Made by a program: the position numbers and the translations under genes. Below the pieces are notes generated by a model. It was not told where the DNA came from, did not search any database, and was given only the letters and a program-made list of their open reading frames with translations. From contig JAJFFD010000056.1 of the NCBI GenBank assembly GCA_021776805.1, positions 1 through 64,000 on the forward strand: 64,000 bases of DNA. The letters run 5' to 3'. This document shows positions 61,950-64,000 of this stretch, one piece after another (position 1 is the first letter of the stretch; the number at the start of each line of letters is the position of its first letter). This stretch comes from Planctomycetota bacterium (GTDB lineage Bacteria > Planctomycetota > UBA1135 > UBA2386).

Positions 61950-64000
61950 CTAGTTCCTCTCGTGTGCACCGACATCGGGTGGCTTGACTGTGGTTCGCCG
62001 TTGCTTCCCCGCATAGTCATCCAAGACTGGTGCTGCAAGACCTGCGGAGAGGGCAGGCGATCCGAGCTGGAGGGTGAAAACCATCCCTCCCGGATTCGTG
62101 AACATGGGATTCACGTTATCGAGGTTGCCCACCTCACTGAACTGAGCTGAACCAACCACCGTTTTGACATTCGCGGTTGCAGGGTTCCAAGCCAAGTTGT
62201 TCTTCACGATTGCTGGTCCGCCGACGTGGGTGAGCACCTCCGCGACGTAGGCGTTGGAACGTGTTGCGAGGCCGTAGTAGGTGTTGTGATATATCTCGAT
62301 TCCGCTCGGTGCAGGCTCCGGACCATACTTGCCGACGAACACGCAGCGGAATGAGTAGTTGGTAGTCCCATTGTCAAAGAACACGTTGTTGCGAACTGTG
62401 ACATCCTGACAATTGAGCCGAATCGCCTGGGTTGCGTCACCCTCTGCAGTAATCAGGTTCCGCTCAATAATCACGTCACGTAGCTCTTCGTTGCTCGCGT
62501 TGTCCTTGGGACCAACCACCACTATCCATCCAGTGGTTGCCTTCATGTGGTTGTTTCGCACAACGATGCGCTGCGCATACTGGCCATGCTTGGCCTTGTC
62601 CTGGTGGGCATGCAGCTTCAAGGCCAAACGTGTGCCCCCTGGGTAGAAGAGCTCATTGCCATCGATAACACAGCGATCAGTGTAGGTCACGCGAACCAGA
62701 TGGCTGATCCCGCAGCGCTCGACGCGATTGCCCAGGAATGCAAGTTGGTGGCCAGAAATGTAGAAGCCATTGATCCGAGGTTGATCGATGTGGCAATCCG
62801 CGATGGTGTTCTCGCTGTGTGGATCGAGCCCGAAGTTCCTAGTCACGTCGTAGGAGATCAAGAACGGCACTCTGAAGCCGGTTGATTTCAACCTGAGCAG
62901 AAGGCTGCCTAACAATCTATTATCGGCATTGAATACATGATCCGTCGCTCCCGATGGATCCTCAAACTGCAAGTCCATGATGCGGAAGTCAGAACCACGG
63001 ATGTTCAAAGGGCCGGAGCCGCTGCAAACCACCCGAGGATTGTTGGTGAAGATCCCCCGTTGATCGGGATTCGCCCCCTGCCCAAACGCACCGATGATGC
63101 CTGCACCGCTCGCATTGAGACCTCTCCCGGAGCTAGTGAAGCTGTCGCCCCTGCGAAAGAGTAACCTGCGACCTACAGCGTAGCTTCCCAGAGCATTATC
63201 AAACGAGGTCTGAGTGATCTGCTGAGCGCCGGCCGGTGCGCCCGTGAAGTTGCCGCTACTGGAGAAGCAGATTGTGTTGGCACCCGCAAAGACGACGTTG
63301 GGATCGTCCACGACGATTGTCACGGTCTTCGTGCCAAGACTTCCATCAGGCTCGATCACCGTCAGCTGAACGTTGAATGTGCCCGGGGACTCGAAGACAT
63401 GGGCTGCGAGCGGCCCGGAAGAAGTTGGCCGACTCGAGCCTGCATCACCAAAATCCCAGCTATAAGCAAGATCCCTGAACGCGTGCGGTGCCATTGGATC
63501 GGCGGTGATGGTCGCACTGGCATCGAAGAAGACTGCCAAGGGTGCGACACCAGAAGTCCTGTTTGCCACCAGAGAGAGGCCTGGCTGCGAAGGATCCGTT
63601 GACATCACAGCCAACGTGAGCGGGCTCGTTGCCTGGACGCCCAGACTGTCCTGTACACGCGCTGTAAATGAGTACGTGCCTACTTGCGTGGGTATCCCGG
63701 AGATCGCGCCGGTACCAGCATTGAGTGATATCCCAGGCGGGAGAGCTCCAGAAGAGACTTCAAAGATGTAAGGGGCAGTGCCACCAGAGGTGGAGAGGCT
63801 GGCCGAGTAGGCGGAGTTCTCAGTTGCCGCTGGCAAACTCGAGGTCCAAAGATTCAGAGGGTTGCCACTGGATGAGGCGAGCGCAACCAAAAGGCTGAAG
63901 CTCTGAACCTGGGAGCGCACCGGAACACCTGAATCGCTGACCGTGATCGTGAAATTGAAGAGTCCACCCACAGAGGGAGTCCCGGACAAGCGAGCACCGC
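61950..64000 (-). CDS. Secreted Ig-like/PKD/beta-helix protein, N-terminus beyond window
   Basis: At least 683 residues; the frame is open to the right edge. Visible domains: two putative Ig (He_PIG-type) domains with LSGTPSVGGLFNFTITVSDS and ISGIPTQVGTYSFTARVQDS, a PKD domain (VAPLAVFFDASATITADP, YSWDFGDAGSSRPTSSGP), and a beta-helix. From the PKD domain onward it closely matches the neighbouring gene: NTICFSSSGNFTGAPAGAQQ, RLLFRRGDSFTSSGRG, AIRLNCQDVTVRNNVF. The pair thus arose by tandem duplication with extra Ig domains in this copy. Possible glycan-active or adhesive secreted protein. Confidence 0.85.
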   Translation of the reverse strand, partial: GARLSGTPSVGGLFNFTITVSDSGVPVRSQVQSFSLLVALASSSGNPLNLWTSSLPAATENSAYSASLSTSGGTAPYIFEVSSGALPPGISLNAGTGAISGIPTQVGTYSFTARVQDSLGVQATSPLTLAVMSTDPSQPGLSLVANRTSGVAPLAVFFDASATITADPMAPHAFRDLAYSWDFGDAGSSRPTSSGPLAAHVFESPGTFNVQLTVIEPDGSLGTKTVTIVVDDPNVVFAGANTICFSSSGNFTGAPAGAQQITQTSFDNALGSYAVGRRLLFRRGDSFTSSGRGLNASGAGIIGAFGQGANPDQRGIFTNNPRVVCSGSGPLNIRGSDFRIMDLQFEDPSGATDHVFNADNRLLGSLLLRLKSTGFRVPFLISYDVTRNFGLDPHSENTIADCHIDQPRINGFYISGHQLAFLGNRVERCGISHLVRVTYTDRCVIDGNELFYPGGTRLALKLHAHQDKAKHGQYAQRIVVRNNHMKATTGWIVVVGPKDNASNEELRDVIIERNLITAEGDATQAIRLNCQDVTVRNNVFFDNGTTNYSFRCVFVGKYGPEPAPSGIEIYHNTYYGLATRSNAYVAEVLTHVGGPAIVKNNLAWNPATANVKTVVGSAQFSEVGNLDNVNPMFTNPGGMVFTLQLGSPALSAGLAAPVLDDYAGKQRRTTVKPPDVGAHERN

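Overview
The window is a compact, high-GC (about 60% by eye) bacterial chromosome segment with roughly 58 protein genes, one tRNA and very short intergenic gaps. Exosortase with PEP-CTERM proteins, secreted carboxypeptidase-regulatory-like and beta-helix/PKD proteins, a DUF1570-like protein and frequent GTG/TTG starts with 4-bp gene overlaps suggest a Gram-negative environmental lineage. Planctomycetota is my best guess, but this is inference; no rRNA or marker gene settles it.

Left part (1-16.7 kb): plsY-gpsA phospholipid operon; a lone HyuA-type hydantoinase/oxoprolinase; a candidate small RNA gene; a membrane HD-GYP protein with a damaged HD motif plus a lipoprotein; an FtsX/MacB-type ABC system with a His-rich permease and a DUF3299 protein (possibly metal-linked); an orphan EboE-like TIM barrel back to back with sfsA; a LOG-family protein; tRNA-Gly; acyl-CoA synthetase; thiD; a DHH phosphoesterase; and a second TIM-barrel protein.

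Middle (16.7-41.2 kb): Ppx/GppA phosphatase, then a protein-quality cluster (pcm, universal stress protein, dtd, fructosamine-kinase family, LMW phosphatase, clpB) and purB. A long minus-strand operon follows: ruvC, an unknown gene, an FlhG/MinD-like ATPase, a ComEA-like HhH protein, nadC, an RsbW-like kinase and VanZ. Then come ispD-ispF, an MsbA-type exporter, a SurA-like periplasmic protein, a four-gene overlapping operon of mostly exported proteins, an outer-membrane-type beta protein and a SirB1-family protein.

Right part (41.3-64 kb): an accessory envelope region. Two tandem paralogous membrane-anchored carboxypeptidase-regulatory-like proteins come first; the upstream copy is split by a perfect 17-bp tandem duplication. 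After a lipoprotein and a MATE transporter there are three tiny PEP-CTERM proteins, EpsI and exosortase, then an exopolysaccharide locus: two GT2 glycosyltransferases, an APH-type kinase, a Wzy/ligase-like membrane protein, a Wzx-like flippase, a hexapeptide acyltransferase and an asparagine-synthase-like PP-loop protein without a glutaminase domain. Two paralogous secreted PKD/beta-helix proteins close the window. Together these suggest polymer synthesis, export, modification and exosortase-dependent surface sorting as one programme.

The most unusual items are the 17-bp frameshifting duplication, the promoter-to-terminator small RNA candidate near 3.55-3.81 kb, the miniature PEP-CTERM peptides beside their exosortase, the PP-loop protein in the polysaccharide cluster, and the protein-repair gene cluster.
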